Source of the DNA: DASXRA01 sp036558905
GTDB taxonomy: Bacteria; Actinomycetota; Actinomycetes; Mycobacteriales; Jatrophihabitantaceae
Direction: 5' to 3'
DNA: 42,058 bases
Assembly (NCBI GenBank): GCA_036558905.1
Contig: DATBER010000004.1
Span: forward strand, 1 to 42,058
Below are positions 8,293 to 17,906 of the stretch, piece after piece (position 1 is the stretch's first letter; every line of letters starts with the position of its first letter). Under the pieces are notes generated by a model, which ran no database searches, was not told the origin of the DNA, and saw only the letters and a list, made by a program, of their open reading frames with translations. The position numbers were made by a program, and so were the translations under genes.

Positions 8293-9551
8293 CACGCGGC
8301 GCCCACCGGCACGCTGGCGTTGATCGCGGTGCCCTCGCCCGGCGCGCTCTCGACCTCGAGCGATCCCGCGACGCGCTGCAACCGGCGGCGCATGCCGTCG
8401 ATGCCATAGCCGTCCGGGCGGCGGGCGTCCGGGTCGAACCCGACGCCGTCGTCGCGGATGTCGAGCAGCGCGACGTCGTCCAGGTAGGACAGGGTGAGCC
8501 AGACCTTCGACGCCTGCGCGTGCTTGGCCACGTTGGTCAGCGACTCCTGGGCGACCCGGAACAGGGTGGCCTCGGTGTCGGGCGCCAGCCGGCGGCAGTC
8601 GCCGGTGGTGTCGACGTGCACCGCGACCGCGCTGCGCTGCGACCAGTCATGGGCCAGGCCGGCGATCGCGTCGGGCAGAGGGGCGCCGTCGAGCTGCTCG
8701 GGGCGCAGCGCCCGCACCGACCGGCGGGCCTCGGTCAGGCTCTCGCGGGCGAGCGCGCGGGCCAGGTCGATGTGCCGCTGCCACTCGTCGGGAGCATGCT
8801 GATTGGCCAGTGCCTGCTCGGCCGCCTCGAGCTGGGTCACGATGCCGGTCAGCCCCTGGGCCAGAGTGTCGTGTATCTCGCCGGCCATCCGCTGTCGCTC
8901 GTCCAGGATGCCGGCCTCACGGGCCTGCGCCAGCAGCTGGGCGTGCAGGCCGGTGTTCTCGGCCAGGGCGGCTTCGAGCTGGCGGTTCGTCTCGGCCAGC
9001 TGCTCGATCATGTCGCCCCGCTCGTCGTTCTGCTCCACGACCCGGCTGCTGACGTAGCCGAACGTCGCGGCCAGCCCGAAGTTGATGGCGGTCAGCGCCA
9101 GGTAGATCGCGATGTTGACGAGCTTGGGCGGCGGGTAGCCACCCTCCTGCGCGGCGGCCATCTGCAGGGCGGTGGCTCCGATGCCGGCGAACGCCCACCG
9201 GTCGGGCAGCCAGCGCACCTCGACGTAGCCGACGAACGCGAACAGCGCGAACCAGGGGTTGACGCCGACCAGGACCGCGCCGATGAGCGTGCGCCCGACG
9301 TAGTAGCCGGTCATGATGTCGCGGCGCTCGTCCCACTCGGGATGCAGCGTCACGAAGAACAACATCCACAGCGCGGCGAGGCCGACGAAGATCAGCCCGA
9401 ACTCGAACCGGGCCCAGGTCTTGTACCCGGTGGCGGTGGCCACGGCGACCACGCCGGTCGACACCGCCAGCATGGGGAACGGCAGGACCCGGTCGAGGCG
9501 CCGGAGTTGTTCGTCCAGCACATCGCCGGGCCTACGCGTCGTGACCGGCAT
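8292..9551 (-). CDS. Sensor histidine kinase (HisKA_3 type)
   Basis: A 419-residue membrane sensor kinase partnered with the adjacent NarL-type regulator. The N-terminal half has several hydrophobic segments (about 25-165) and no large extracellular domain, suggesting intramembrane sensing as in DesK/LiaS-like kinases. A short coiled linker (about 170-215) leads to the H-box DERQRMAGEIHDTL, with phospho-acceptor His227. The HATPase domain has Asn340 (ESLTNVAKHA) and the G1 box DDGVGFDP near 367. I start at ATG 9551 (MPVTTRRPGD), 13 nt after the permease stop. A purine-rich GAGAG lies upstream but is distant. The stop overlaps the regulator start. Confidence 0.92.
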   Translation of the reverse strand: MPVTTRRPGDVLDEQLRRLDRVLPFPMLAVSTGVVAVATATGYKTWARFEFGLIFVGLAALWMLFFVTLHPEWDERRDIMTGYYVGRTLIGAVLVGVNPWFALFAFVGYVEVRWLPDRWAFAGIGATALQMAAAQEGGYPPPKLVNIAIYLALTAINFGLAATFGYVSSRVVEQNDERGDMIEQLAETNRQLEAALAENTGLHAQLLAQAREAGILDERQRMAGEIHDTLAQGLTGIVTQLEAAEQALANQHAPDEWQRHIDLARALARESLTEARRSVRALRPEQLDGAPLPDAIAGLAHDWSQRSAVAVHVDTTGDCRRLAPDTEATLFRVAQESLTNVAKHAQASKVWLTLSYLDDVALLDIRDDGVGFDPDARRPDGYGIDGMRRRLQRVAGSLEVESAPGEGTAINASVPVGAA

Positions 9552-9564
9552 GGAGAAAATTCTC

Positions 9565-10326
9565 TCATTCCCAACGGAACAGGCGGATCGCGGCGATTGC
9601 GAAGCCGACCGCGTAGACGGCCAGCACGGCCAGGTGCAGCGCGCCGGGGAATTGGTCACGGGCCGAGTCCTGCAGGGCCTGCACCGCCGCACCCATCGGG
9701 GTGTAGTCGCTGACGTGGCGCAGGGCGTCCGGCATGACCGCCCGCGGCACCCACAGTCCGGCGAAGAACATCATCGGAAAGAAGGTCAGCGCGCCGGCGG
9801 CGTTGGCCACCTTGCCGCTCGGGGCCAGCGACGCGATGGTCAGCCCGATCGAGAACAGCCCCGCGGCGCCCAGCACGAACGCGAGCAGGAACCCGCCGAC
9901 CTGGCGGGGCAGGCCCACGTCGAAGGCGGCCCGGGCGATGATCAGCACGATCACCGTGGTGATGACCGCGATGGCCAGGTTGATCAGCAGCTGCGCGGCG
10001 AGCAGCCGGCTCGGCGGCACCGGAGTGGTCGACATGCGGCGCAGTACCCCGCGTTCGCGGTAGGTGGCCAGCAGCACCGGCATGACGTTCAGCGCCAGCA
10101 TGGCCAGCGAGAAGGCGATCACGATCGGCACGTAGGTGGCCGCGAGGCTCAGCCCGTCCAGGTCCTTGTCCGGCTTCTTGCCGCCGAGCGCGCCCAGGAT
10201 GATCAGCAGCACCGGCGGGAAGCCGACCCCCCAGATCAGCCCGGCCCGTTCCCGCAGCATCAGCCGGGTCTCGGTACGGGTCAGGGCCCGCAACGGCGAG
10301 CCGACGGCCACGGTGGTGCTGCTCAT
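9565..10326 (-). CDS. ABC-2 type transporter permease
   Basis: A 253-residue integral membrane subunit with six predicted helices in the ABC-2/DrrB pattern. A long first hydrophobic segment (WGVGFPPVLLIILGAL) is followed by a loop, then VIAFSLAMLALNVMPVLLA with the adjacent YRERGVLRRM motif that marks the family's coupling region. It overlaps the ATPase gene by four bases (ATGA, 10323-10326), so the two are translated together. With the ATPase it would form an exporter, usually of a hydrophobic compound, an antibiotic or a lipid. The substrate cannot be told from sequence. The co-transcribed two-component system suggests induction by membrane stress or by the exported compound. Confidence 0.92.
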   Translation of the reverse strand: MSSTTVAVGSPLRALTRTETRLMLRERAGLIWGVGFPPVLLIILGALGGKKPDKDLDGLSLAATYVPIVIAFSLAMLALNVMPVLLATYRERGVLRRMSTTPVPPSRLLAAQLLINLAIAVITTVIVLIIARAAFDVGLPRQVGGFLLAFVLGAAGLFSIGLTIASLAPSGKVANAAGALTFFPMMFFAGLWVPRAVMPDALRHVSDYTPMGAAVQALQDSARDQFPGALHLAVLAVYAVGFAIAAIRLFRWE

Positions 10327-11228
10327 GAGGTCTCCTGTCCGGTCAGTGCGATGAAGGCGTCGTCGAGGCTGGCCTGCTCGATGCGCAGCTGCTCGGCGAC
10401 GATGCCGGCGCGGGCGAGCACGGAGGTGACCGCGCCGAGGACGTCACCGGTCCCGGTGACGAGCACCTGCCGGTCGTGCCGAGTGACGGCGGTGACCTGG
10501 GCCAGGTCGGTCAGCAGCCGGTCGTCGAGCTCGGCCGACGGGTAGAAGCGCAGCCGTTGCTCGGCGTTGACCCGGTTGACCAGGCCGCCGGGCGAGTCGA
10601 CGGCCACGACCCGTCCCGAGTCGATCACCGCGACCCGGTCACACAGGTGCTCGGCCTCCTGCATGAAGTGGGTGACGAGCACGATCGTCACGCCGCTTTC
10701 GCGGACGTTCTCGATGAGGTCCCACGTCTCGCGGCGGGCGACCGGGTCCAGGCCGGTGGTCAGCTCGTCCAGGACGGCGATCTGCGGGTTGCCGACCAGG
10801 GCGAGCGCGATCGACAGCCGCTGCTTCTGGCCGCCGGACAGCTTGCCGTACCGGCTGGTCCGCTTGGCGGCCAGCCCGAGGGTGTCCCGCAGCGAGTGCC
10901 AGTCGGCCGGGTCGGCGTAGAAGGAGCTGTAGAGCTCGAGGGCCTCGTCGACCTGGATGTTGGCCGGCAGCTCGCTCTCCTGCAGCTGGATGCCGAGCGC
11001 CTGGCGCAGCTGCGCACGGTCGTGCTGGGGGTCGAGTCCGAGCACCTGGATGTGGCCGCCGTCGGGGCGGCGCAGCCCGGCCAGGCACTCGACGGTGGTG
11101 GTCTTGCCGGCGCCGTTCGGCCCCAGGATGCCGAAGATCTCGCCCGGCTCGACACTGAACGTCACATCGCGGACTGCCTCGTTACCGCGATAGCTCTTGC
11201 GCAGATTGGTGACTTCGATGACTGGCAT
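10323..11228 (-). CDS. ABC transporter ATP-binding protein (DrrA-like)
   Basis: A 301-residue cytosolic ATPase subunit. Walker A GPNGAGKT (36-43), signature LSGGQ (130-134), Walker B AVLDE (151-155) and the H-loop VTHF (about 195) are intact; the D-loop region reads ELTTGLDP. A C-terminal extension of about 80 residues beyond the nucleotide-binding domain is typical of DrrA/CcmA-like exporter ATPases. I start at ATG 11228 (MPVIEVTNLRKSYRG), where homology to the family begins; the Shine-Dalgarno is weak. It is the first gene of a four-gene operon (ATPase, permease, kinase, regulator). A perfect 22-bp palindrome lies about 80-100 nt upstream. Confidence 0.93.
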   Translation of the reverse strand: MPVIEVTNLRKSYRGNEAVRDVTFSVEPGEIFGILGPNGAGKTTTVECLAGLRRPDGGHIQVLGLDPQHDRAQLRQALGIQLQESELPANIQVDEALELYSSFYADPADWHSLRDTLGLAAKRTSRYGKLSGGQKQRLSIALALVGNPQIAVLDELTTGLDPVARRETWDLIENVRESGVTIVLVTHFMQEAEHLCDRVAVIDSGRVVAVDSPGGLVNRVNAEQRLRFYPSAELDDRLLTDLAQVTAVTRHDRQVLVTGTGDVLGAVTSVLARAGIVAEQLRIEQASLDDAFIALTGQETS

Positions 11229-11305
11229 ACACCCAGCATCGAGAAATCCGCATTCGACCGAATCGGCCGACGGGGTCGACCTGGCCGGCGCCGCGGTGGA
11301 CGCCG

Positions 11306-11327
11306 GCATCAACCGATCGGTTGATGC
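11306..11327. promoter_or_regulatory. Perfect 22-bp palindrome, candidate operator of the ABC/two-component operon
   Basis: Each half reads GCATCAACCGA and the two halves are exact reverse complements with no spacer. The lack of a loop argues for a dimeric DNA-binding protein rather than a terminator. The site lies directly after the stop codon of the proline-rich gene and 78-100 nt before the ABC ATPase start, both on the minus strand. The co-encoded NarL-type regulator is the natural candidate; an unlinked TetR-family repressor is the alternative. A role as terminator for the upstream gene is not excluded. Confidence 0.7.
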
Positions 11328-11786
11328 TCAGCCGCTGGTGCTGGGTGAGGGGCTCGGTGTCGGGGTCGTCGGCCGGGGTGCCGGTGTGCGGTGGCGTGGA
11401 CCGTTCGGGAACCCCGGGAAGCCCTGTCCGCCGTACGGCCCGGGGCGTTCGAAGCGGACCGGACCGTGGTTGTCGGTGGCACCGAACGCAGCCGCGCCGA
11501 TGCCCACGCCGGCTCCGAGCAGCGCTAGGGCGGCCACGATCGAGATCGCGATGACGGCGCCCTTGCGCTGCGGGGCGATCCACGGCGTCCTCGGCGGGCG
11601 CGGTATCGGCGCGAACGGGTCAGGCGCCGGGTACGCCGCGGCCGGCAGTGCCGGTGGCGGCTGGGGTGGAGGCGGTGGGGCCACCGGCGGCTGTCGAACG
11701 GTCGGTGCCTCAGCGGGTGTGGCGGCTTCGGCCGGTGTCTCGGCGGGCGATTCGGCGTTGCGCTGAGGGTCGTCCGGGCTGGTCAT
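11328..11786 (-). CDS. Proline-rich single-pass membrane protein of unknown function
   Basis: A 152-residue product that I cannot assign to a family. The N-terminal cytosolic part (about 1-70) is acidic then strongly proline-rich (VAPPPPPQPPPALPAAA). One transmembrane helix follows (VIAISIVAALALLGAGVGIGAAAF). The short exterior tail is Gly/Pro-rich and ends PTPSPSPSTSG. The start at 11786 has AGGAGA 6 nt upstream. Low-complexity anchors of this kind are common in actinobacteria and often interact with envelope machinery, but no function is implied here. It is divergent from uvrB, whose promoter lies in the 148-bp gap. The palindrome at 11306-11327 touches its stop codon. Confidence 0.75.
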   Translation of the reverse strand: MTSPDDPQRNAESPAETPAEAATPAEAPTVRQPPVAPPPPPQPPPALPAAAYPAPDPFAPIPRPPRTPWIAPQRKGAVIAISIVAALALLGAGVGIGAAAFGATDNHGPVRFERPGPYGGQGFPGFPNGPRHRTPAPRPTTPTPSPSPSTSG

Positions 11787-11904
11787 GCTGGTCTCCTGGT
11801 CGGCGGTGCTGTCACGGTAGGTGGCCGACCTGGGAAGTTCCGCGGCGACGGCGACCTCCTCGGCAAGCCACAGCCGCCGCCCGCGCGACCTGCCCCGTGG
11901 CTTC

Positions 11905-11927
11905 TTGTCGGACCGGGCTCGTACCGT
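11905..11927 (+). promoter_or_regulatory. RecA-NDp/PafBC-type DNA-damage promoter of uvrB (leaderless)
   Basis: TTGTCGGAC at 11905-11913, then exactly 8 nt, then TACCGT at 11922-11927. This fits the mycobacterial RecA-independent DNA-damage promoter (TTGTCRGTG-N8-TAnnnT). The -10 box ends 7 nt before the uvrB ATG, so the transcript should be leaderless or nearly so. The same arrangement occurs upstream of uvrA at 39590-39612. Confidence 0.75.
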
Positions 11928-11934
11928 GAAGGGC

Positions 11935-14087
<2,153 letters not shown>

Positions 14088-14091
<4 letters not shown>

Positions 14092-14432
14092 GCCGGGCCG
14101 GCGGCGTGACCGCGGACGAGGTGTTCTCGGACATCGCCGCCGACTACCTGGGCCGGCCCGGCGTCGCCTACGGGCGGATCTGGCACAACGACGGGCTCAA
14201 GATCAATGACAAGATCTTCGCCATGGTCGTGCAGGGCCAGCTGGTCGTGAAGGTGCCCGCGACCGAGGCGGCCGAGCTCGTCGCCGCCGGCTCGGGCACC
14301 CCGTTCGAACCACGTCCGGGCCGGGCGATGCGCGAATGGGTCAGCGTGGCCGCGATCGACCCCAAGCGGTGGCACCAGCTGGTGGCCGACGCGTTCGACT
14401 ACGGCACCACCCTGACCGCGAAGCACCGCTGA
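14088..14432 (+). CDS. TfoX N-terminal domain-like small protein
   Basis: A 114-residue cytosolic protein. It has the pattern of the TfoX N-terminal domain (PF04993-like): LKINDKIFAMVVQGQLVVKVP near the middle, then FEPRPGRAMREWVSV toward the C-terminus. In gamma-proteobacteria TfoX/Sxy regulates competence, but the free-standing N-terminal domain in actinobacteria has no settled role. The ATG at 14088 overlaps the uvrB stop by four bases, so the two are probably co-translated; any link with repair is inference from position. The 36-bp tandem repeats follow its stop. The family assignment is from recognised pattern only. Confidence 0.7.
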
Positions 14433-14446
14433 CGCGTCGGTCACCG

Positions 14447-14535
14447 CCCGCGCGGACGGGCGGGCGGCGCGCTCCTGAGCGGCCCGCGCGGACGGGCGGG
14501 CGGCGCGCTCCTGAGCGGCCCGCGCCTACGGGCGG
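14447..14535. repeat. 36-bp GC-rich tandem repeat, 2.4 copies
   Basis: Two exact 36-bp units (14447-14482 and 14483-14518) and a partial third (14519-14535) fill the gap between the convergent TfoX-like gene and psuK. Each unit starts CCCGCGCGGACGGGCGGGCG and ends CTCCTGAGCGG. The units are rich in GGGCGGG and can form several GC hairpins, so the block may serve as a terminator. The partial third copy runs through the psuK stop codon (14526-14528). Confidence 0.85.
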
Positions 14536-15443
14536 AGCAGCGATCCCGGGTGGCTGAGCTGGCGCTGCGGACGCCCGCCGACCTGCATCACCGCCTGGGC
14601 GGCGTAGGTGTGGGCCAGCCGGGTGGCCAGCAGCGGCGCGATTCCCCCGATCCGGGCGGCCAGGAACCCGGCCGCGAAGGCGTCGCCGGCGCCCGTGCTG
14701 TCGACCACGTTCAGCGGCGTCGTCGGCACCGCGCTGGCCTGGCCGTCCTCGGCCCACAGCGCGCCGTCCGGGCCGAGCTTCACCACCGCCTGTCCACAGT
14801 GGAAGGACAGGGCCCGGGCCGCGTCCGTGGTGCTGATGTGCCCGCTGAGCACCTGGGCCTCGTCGGCGTTGGCGAACAGCGGGGTGGGCCGGCCGATCCA
14901 GGACAGGAACTGGCTGGACCCGACCGACCGGATCAGCGCCGACGACGCGGCGTCGACCGAGATGGTGAGCCCCCGCTCGCGGGCCAGCGCCAGAGCGGCC
15001 AGGGCGGCCGGGCGCACCGAGTCGCTGAACAGGGCGTAGCCGGACACGTGCAGGTGCGACCCGGCCACGAACATATCGGTGGGCAGGTCGATCGACTGCA
15101 GCGAGGCGTTCGCGCCCGCGTCGGGCACCATCGTCCGCTCGCCGAGGTCGTTGATCAGCACGACGCACGCGCCGGTGGGGCGATAGCGGTCGACGCTGAT
15201 GGCGAGCTGGACGCCGGCGTCGCGCAACAGCTGCCGGGCCACCCGGCCCCGCTCGTCTTCGCCGACCCGTCCGACGATAACCGACGGCACCCCGGCCGCG
15301 GCCAGCCAGCACGCCGTGTTGGCCGCCGAGCCGCCGCCCAGGAACGAGACGCCGGTAGGCGTGTCCGAGCCGTATGCGAGCGGGCTGGGCAGTCGCGCGA
15401 CGATATCGGTCATGATGTCGCCGATGCAGATAACCCGCGTCAT
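14526..15443 (-). CDS. psuK: PfkB family sugar kinase, probable pseudouridine kinase PsuK
   Basis: A 305-residue ribokinase/PfkB-family kinase. Signature 1 is GGGSAANTACWLAAAG (about 36-51) and signature 2 is DSTGAGDAFAAGFL with catalytic Asp254; the anion hole GAGD is intact. PsuK phosphorylates pseudouridine at the 5' position, giving the substrate of PsuG. That specificity is inferred from the four-base overlap with psuG (15440-15443). The family also includes adenosine, ribose and aminoimidazole riboside kinases, and HMP kinase is a more distant relative, so the substrate is not proven. The last codons run into the 36-bp repeat block. It is the final gene of the cytX-psuG-psuK segment behind a TPP riboswitch. 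Confidence 0.8.
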   Translation of the reverse strand: MTRVICIGDIMTDIVARLPSPLAYGSDTPTGVSFLGGGSAANTACWLAAAGVPSVIVGRVGEDERGRVARQLLRDAGVQLAISVDRYRPTGACVVLINDLGERTMVPDAGANASLQSIDLPTDMFVAGSHLHVSGYALFSDSVRPAALAALALARERGLTISVDAASSALIRSVGSSQFLSWIGRPTPLFANADEAQVLSGHISTTDAARALSFHCGQAVVKLGPDGALWAEDGQASAVPTTPLNVVDSTGAGDAFAAGFLAARIGGIAPLLATRLAHTYAAQAVMQVGGRPQRQLSHPGSLLRP

Positions 15444-16462
15444 CGCGGCTCGTCCGCGATGACCTTGTCAGCCGAGCGGCGCGCCGTGTTGATCTCGCCC
15501 GCTGAGTGTCGCGCCGTGCTGATCTCGCCGGTTGAGCATCGCGCCGGGCTGATCTCGCCGGCGATCTGGCCGGCCAGCCGGGCGTTCGCCCGCACCAGCG
15601 CGATGTTGGCCTCCAGCGAGGCGCCGTGGGTCTCGCGGTGGAAGTGGTCGAGCAGGAATGGGGTGACGTCCTTGCCCCGTACGCCGGCCGTCTCGGCCGC
15701 GGCCAGCGCCGAGGCCAGCACCCGCTGGTGGAGGTCGGGATCGAGCTGGTCGGCCGCGGCGATCGGGTTGGCGAGCACCAGGCCGTATCCGTCGGTGCCG
15801 AGCTCGCACCGGGCCCGCACCACGGCCGCCACCTCGGCCGGCGAGTCGACCTGCCGGTCGAGCGGATATCCGGAGTCGACCAGGTAGAAGCCGGGGAAGC
15901 GGTCGGTGCGATAGCCGAGCACGCCGACGTTGAGCGTCTCGAGCCGCTCCAGGGTGGCCGGTACGTCCAGGATGGACTTGACGCCCGAGCACACCACGAG
16001 GATGCGCGTTCGGGACAGGGTGTACAGGTCAGCCGATTCGTCCCAGGAGTCGCGGGCCTCGCGATGCACGCCGCCCAGCCCGCCCGTCGCGAAGACGGCG
16101 ATGCCGGCCCGAGCGGCCAGGTGCGCGGTCGCCGCCACGGTGGTGGCGGCCGAGCCGCCCTTCGCCACGACGGTGGCCAGGTCGCGCAGGCTGGCCTTGA
16201 CGACGCCCTCGTCGGTGGCGATCCGGGTCAGCGCGTCGTCGTCCAGCCCGACGTGCGGCTCGCCGGCCAGGACGGCGACGGTGGCCGGCACCGCCCCGGC
16301 GGCCCGCACGTCGGCCTCGATGTCCCGGGCCACCTGCAGGTTCTGCGGTCGGGGCAGGCCGTGGCTGATGATCGTGCTCTCCAGCGCCACGACGGCACGG
16401 CCGGAGGACAGGGCATCGGCGACCTCCGGCTGAATCCGCACATGCGCATTCTGCGTGAGCAC
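15440..16462 (-). CDS. psuG: Pseudouridine-5'-phosphate glycosidase PsuG
   Basis: PsuG reversibly cleaves the C-C glycosidic bond of pseudouridine 5'-phosphate to uracil and ribose 5-phosphate. The 340-residue product keeps the residues known from the E. coli enzyme: Glu28 (VVALEST), Lys89 (GVVKAS), His133 (GGVHRE), Asp145 (ESADLY), the Schiff-base Lys162 (SGVKSILD) and Asn286 (LEANIAL). The family is usually about 300-312 residues. The excess is a C-terminal tail of three degenerate 10-residue repeats (about 302-331). The GTG start at 16462 lies 13 nt after the permease stop, with AGGGGGTGA overlapping that stop as a distant ribosome site; V8 is an alternative start. The spacing implies co-transcription with cytX under the TPP riboswitch. 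Confidence 0.93.
   Translation of the reverse strand: MLTQNAHVRIQPEVADALSSGRAVVALESTIISHGLPRPQNLQVARDIEADVRAAGAVPATVAVLAGEPHVGLDDDALTRIATDEGVVKASLRDLATVVAKGGSAATTVAATAHLAARAGIAVFATGGLGGVHREARDSWDESADLYTLSRTRILVVCSGVKSILDVPATLERLETLNVGVLGYRTDRFPGFYLVDSGYPLDRQVDSPAEVAAVVRARCELGTDGYGLVLANPIAAADQLDPDLHQRVLASALAAAETAGVRGKDVTPFLLDHFHRETHGASLEANIALVRANARLAGQIAGEISPARCSTGEISTARHSAGEINTARRSADKVIADEPR
15468..15557. repeat. Three degenerate 30-bp tandem repeats inside the 3' end of psuG
   Basis: Units at about 15468-15497, 15498-15527 and 15528-15557 share CGCGCCG near the middle and end with TGATCTCG. On the minus strand they encode GEISPARCST, GEISTARHSA and GEINTARRSA, keeping the psuG frame. They lie beyond the last conserved helix of PsuG and look like a repeat expansion that extended the protein tail. 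Confidence 0.85.
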
Positions 16463-16475
16463 TCTGTGCAGCGAA

Positions 16476-17795
16476 TCACCCCCTGCGCAGTAGACCGATC
16501 GCCCCAGTGGCGAGCGCTGCGACCAGGAACGACAGCAGCGAAGCGCTCATCCAGGTCTGCGGGGTGAAGTGCAGCCACGACTGCACGTGCCCCCACCAGC
16601 GCGTCCACCACGACAGCGACCCGGGGTTGACCAGCTGGTAGGCGGCGAAGCCGAGCGCCCAGGGCACGAGGGTGGCCCACCGGGCCGGGGTGTTCTCGCC
16701 GAGGTCCCACCGGCCGCGGCGGATCACGAAGTAGTCGACGACCAGTACGCCCAACAGCGGCACGAAGATCGAGCCGATGAGCAGCAGGAAGTTCTCGAAG
16801 TCGTTGATGTTCAGGGCCAGGGCACAGACGGTGGCCACGGTGCCGACGCCCAGCGCGAGCACCCGCCGGTCCCATCGGGGGCGGAGGTTCTGGATCGACA
16901 CCGCTGTCGAGTAGGTGTCGGCGAAGGACTGGTCCAGCTCGCGCACGGCGAGGATCGCGAACGCGAGGGTGCCGAGCGGGATCGCCATGAACGAGCCGAA
17001 GATCTGGTTCGAGTCGCTGTGCGCGACCGTGACCAGCGCGACCAGACCCAGGGCGTAGCAGGCGATCTGCGTGATCGAGTAGCCGACGAACGTGCCGGCG
17101 AACGCGGCCCGCGGCGAGCGGGCGTGCCGCGAGTAGTCGGCGACCAGCGGCACCCACGACACGGATACGCCGATGACCGTGTCGACGGCGATCCAGAAAC
17201 CGCTCCACGACCCGTGCCCGAAGGCGGGCATCGGGTGCCGGGCCAGCTGCACGAACAGGTACACCAGCGCGACCAGCACGGCGACGGTGACGTACTTGCG
17301 CAGTACCCGGATCCAGCCGAGCGGGCGCAGGGCCAGCACAGTGGTGATGACACCACCGCCCAGCACGTACGCCCAGCGTGGCACGTCGCCGGCCACCTGG
17401 TGCAGCGCGGTGCCGATGGTGACGAGCTCGAACGTCGTCCAGCCGATCAGCTGCACGACGTTGAGCAGCGTCGGCAGGTACGACGGCCGGGTGCCGAACA
17501 GCCCGCGCAGCAGAACCATCGACGGCGACCCGGTGACCGCGCCCGGATGGCCGGCCGCGGCCACGCCGAGCGTGCCGAGCACTGTGCCGACCACCAGCGC
17601 CGTGGCGGCCGCGGCCAGCGACATCGGTGTGCTCACCGGTACGAGCACGAACAAGGCGGCGGTGAACCCGAGCAGGCTCACCCCGAGGTTGCCCCACAGC
17701 GCGGCCACGTCGACCGTGCGCAAGGTTCGGGGAACCGGGTCGGCCAGTGTCGCCCCGACTTCGGCGGGCTCTACGCGGTCGGCAACAGTGGTCAT
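16476..17795 (-). CDS. cytX: NCS1 family permease, probable hydroxymethylpyrimidine transporter CytX
   Basis: A 439-residue nucleobase:cation symporter-1 protein with about twelve hydrophobic helices. Family features include the N-terminal ALWGNLGVSLLGF segment, the GSPSMVLLRGLFG segment and WVPLVADYSRHAR. NCS1 members carry cytosine, purines, hydantoin, allantoin or thiamine precursors. A TPP riboswitch immediately upstream points to uptake of HMP or another thiamine precursor. The Shine-Dalgarno (AAGGGAG, 4 nt before the ATG) is part of the riboswitch 3' helix, so ligand binding can block translation directly. psuG follows after 13 nt. The alternative, uptake of pseudouridine or uracil, fits the downstream genes rather than the riboswitch. 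Confidence 0.85.
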   Translation of the reverse strand: MTTVADRVEPAEVGATLADPVPRTLRTVDVAALWGNLGVSLLGFTAALFVLVPVSTPMSLAAAATALVVGTVLGTLGVAAAGHPGAVTGSPSMVLLRGLFGTRPSYLPTLLNVVQLIGWTTFELVTIGTALHQVAGDVPRWAYVLGGGVITTVLALRPLGWIRVLRKYVTVAVLVALVYLFVQLARHPMPAFGHGSWSGFWIAVDTVIGVSVSWVPLVADYSRHARSPRAAFAGTFVGYSITQIACYALGLVALVTVAHSDSNQIFGSFMAIPLGTLAFAILAVRELDQSFADTYSTAVSIQNLRPRWDRRVLALGVGTVATVCALALNINDFENFLLLIGSIFVPLLGVLVVDYFVIRRGRWDLGENTPARWATLVPWALGFAAYQLVNPGSLSWWTRWWGHVQSWLHFTPQTWMSASLLSFLVAALATGAIGLLRRG

Positions 17796-17798
17796 GAC

Positions 17799-17885
17799 GC
17801 TCCCTTCGCCGGCATTACCCGGAGCAGGTTCGGCGGTCGGCGCCGCTGGTGTGGCGCCCTCTCAGCCCGGCTCAGGCCCGAGCTC
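17799..17885 (-). promoter_or_regulatory. TPP riboswitch (THI element) of cytX
   Basis: Read on the minus strand, the leader has GGCTGAGAGGG, then GAACCTG, then TCCGGGTAATGCCGGCGAAG, the conserved TPP aptamer core, closed by GCTC/GAGC of P1. The 3' strand of P1 (GGGAGC at 17799-17804) is also the cytX Shine-Dalgarno, which argues for translational control. Its 5' end is only about 21 nt from the thiG stop codon, so it probably lies inside the thiOSG-cytX transcript rather than having its own promoter. Confidence 0.95.
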
Positions 17886-17906
17886 CCGCGGATGGGTGGA
17901 TGGGAC

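Noticed and set aside
11926..11934. GTG at 11926 as the uvrB start
   Set aside because: It lies within the TACCGT promoter box, so transcription would begin downstream of it.
14447..14535. 36-bp repeats considered as a CRISPR array
   Set aside because: The units are directly adjacent with no spacers, and no cas genes are present.
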